From: an uncultured Lysobacteraceae bacterium
GTDB taxonomy: Bacteria; Pseudomonadota; Gammaproteobacteria; Xanthomonadales; Xanthomonadaceae
DNA length: 6,449 nt
Assembly (NCBI GenBank): GCA_946482565.1
Contig: CAMLSB010000107.1
Coordinates: 1-6,449 of the forward strand
Reading direction: 5' to 3'
Under the pieces are notes generated by a model. That model did no database searches. It was not told the origin of the DNA and was given only the letters and a program-made list of their open reading frames with translations. The translations under genes and the position numbers were made by a program. Shown piece by piece: positions 5,524 to 6,449 of the stretch (the stretch's first letter is position 1; every line of letters starts with the position of its first letter).

Positions 5524-6449
5524 ATGGTCGTGATCGTCCTCGAGGGCCTCCCGGCCCTCTCGCCGTTCCGCCGCGAGCGGCTGCAAGCCAGGCTCCAGGC
5601 CATCGCCCCCGGCCTGCGCGTGCTCGGCGCCTGGCATGCCTACTGGATCGAACCCGAAGCCGGCGCCGCGCCGGACCCGGTCGCGCTGCAGCGCATCCTG
5701 CAAGCGGATGCCACGTTCGCCCCGCTCGAGCCGGGCGCGGTCTCGCGCTTCGTCCTGCCGCGGCTCGGCACGATTTCGCCGTGGGCGAGCAAGGCGACCG
5801 AACTGCTGCATGGCGCGCGCCTGCCGGTGAAGCGCGTGGAGCGCGGCACCCGCATCGACCTGGCCGGCTGGCCGACGGACCCCGCACGGCAGGCGGCCGT
5901 GGCGAAACTGCTGCACGACCCCATGACCCAGTCGCTCGCCGCGACCCGCGAGGACGGCGCCGCGCTGTTCGGCGCGCCGGCGCGCGGCGCGCTGGAACGG
6001 ATCCCGCTCGCATCGCTGGAAGCGGCGAACGCGCGCCTCGGGCTCGCGCTGGCCGACGACGAAATCGATTACCTGCGCGCGCGCTTCGGCGAGCTCGGCC
6101 GCGACCCGAGCGACGTCGAGCTGATGATGTTCGCGCAGGCGAATTCGGAACATTGCCGGCACAAGATCTTCAACGCCAGCTGGACCATCGACGGCGTCGA
6201 GCAGTCCGGCAACGGCGGCAAGCCGGTGTCGCTGTTCGGCATGATCCGGCACACGCACGCGACGACGCCGGCGAACACGCTGTCGGCGTACAGCGACAAC
6301 GCGGCGGTCGTCGCCGGTTTCGGCGCGCGCCGCTACCGGCCGGACCCGGACAGCGGCGAATACCGCGCGGAAGCGCTCGCCGACAGCGCGTTCTGCATCA
6401 AGGTCGAAACCCACAACCATCCGACCGCGATCGCGCCGTTCCCCGGCGC
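5524..6449 (+). CDS. purL: Phosphoribosylformylglycinamidine synthase (N-terminal part; runs off right edge)
   Basis: The first 308 codons are present out of about 1,290 expected for the large single-chain enzyme. Family knowledge: it converts FGAR, glutamine and ATP to FGAM, glutamate and ADP in the fourth step of purine synthesis; the cytosolic protein joins an N-terminal PurS-like domain, a linker, the synthetase core and a C-terminal glutaminase. Visible are the N-terminal domain starting [16 protein letters not shown] (5-20), the [13 protein letters not shown] motif (about 82-94), the linker LAEDEIDYL-like segment [10 protein letters not shown] (about 175-184), and the synthetase signatures [16 protein letters not shown] (203-218) and [16 protein letters not shown] (293-308). 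These match E. coli PurL closely. The ATG at 5524 fits the usual family start. An in-frame GTG at 5500 would add 8 residues, and neither start has a strong Shine-Dalgarno sequence. The glutaminase domain lies outside the window. Confidence 0.95.
   Translation, partial: MVVIVLEGLPALSPFRRERLQARLQAIAPGLRVLGAWHAYWIEPEAGAAPDPVALQRILQADATFAPLEPGAVSRFVLPRLGTISPWASKATELLHGARLPVKRVERGTRIDLAGWPTDPARQAAVAKLLHDPMTQSLAATREDGAALFGAPARGALERIPLASLEAANARLGLALADDEIDYLRARFGELGRDPSDVELMMFAQANSEHCRHKIFNASWTIDGVEQSGNGGKPVSLFGMIRHTHATTPANTLSAYSDNAAVVAGFGARRYRPDPDSGEYRAEALADSAFCIKVETHNHPTAIAPFPG

Overview
The window is very GC-rich, and every gene in it is a recognisable chromosomal housekeeping gene. The gene order and protein character fit a gammaproteobacterium of the Xanthomonadaceae/Lysobacteraceae (Lysobacter, Luteimonas or a relative). 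This placement is inferred from codon use, protein similarity recalled from those genera, and TACAAT-like -10 elements standing out of a GC-rich background. It has not been confirmed by a search.

Layout: the 5' part of pepA (leucyl aminopeptidase) runs leftwards off the window. It is divergent, across about 115 bases, from lptF-lptG, the two membrane subunits of the lipopolysaccharide export ABC transporter. lptF and lptG overlap by 4 bases and are an obvious translationally coupled pair. After lptG comes a 292-base gap with no convincing gene, packed with inverted and direct repeats. Next are a small RDD-family membrane protein and xerD (tyrosine recombinase), probably co-transcribed. dsbC (periplasmic disulfide isomerase, here apparently a lipoprotein) follows, then the 5' part of purL (FGAM synthase), which runs off the right edge.

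How the genes relate: LptF/LptG serve outer-membrane LPS transport. DsbC handles disulfide repair in the envelope. In E. coli the essential disulfides of the LPS transport protein LptD depend on the Dsb system, so an envelope link is plausible but not specific to this locus. XerD resolves chromosome dimers. PepA and PurL are metabolic, although E. coli PepA also acts as a DNA-binding accessory factor in Xer recombination at plasmid cer sites. xerD-dsbC adjacency matches E. coli, but recJ, which follows dsbC there, is replaced here by purL.

I see no defence system, prophage, CRISPR array, RNA gene or complete transposon. The parts most worth a second look are the repeat-rich gap between lptG and the RDD gene, likely leaderless starts for dsbC and the RDD gene, the GC-rich palindrome in the pepA/lptF divergent region, and the lipoprotein form of DsbC.
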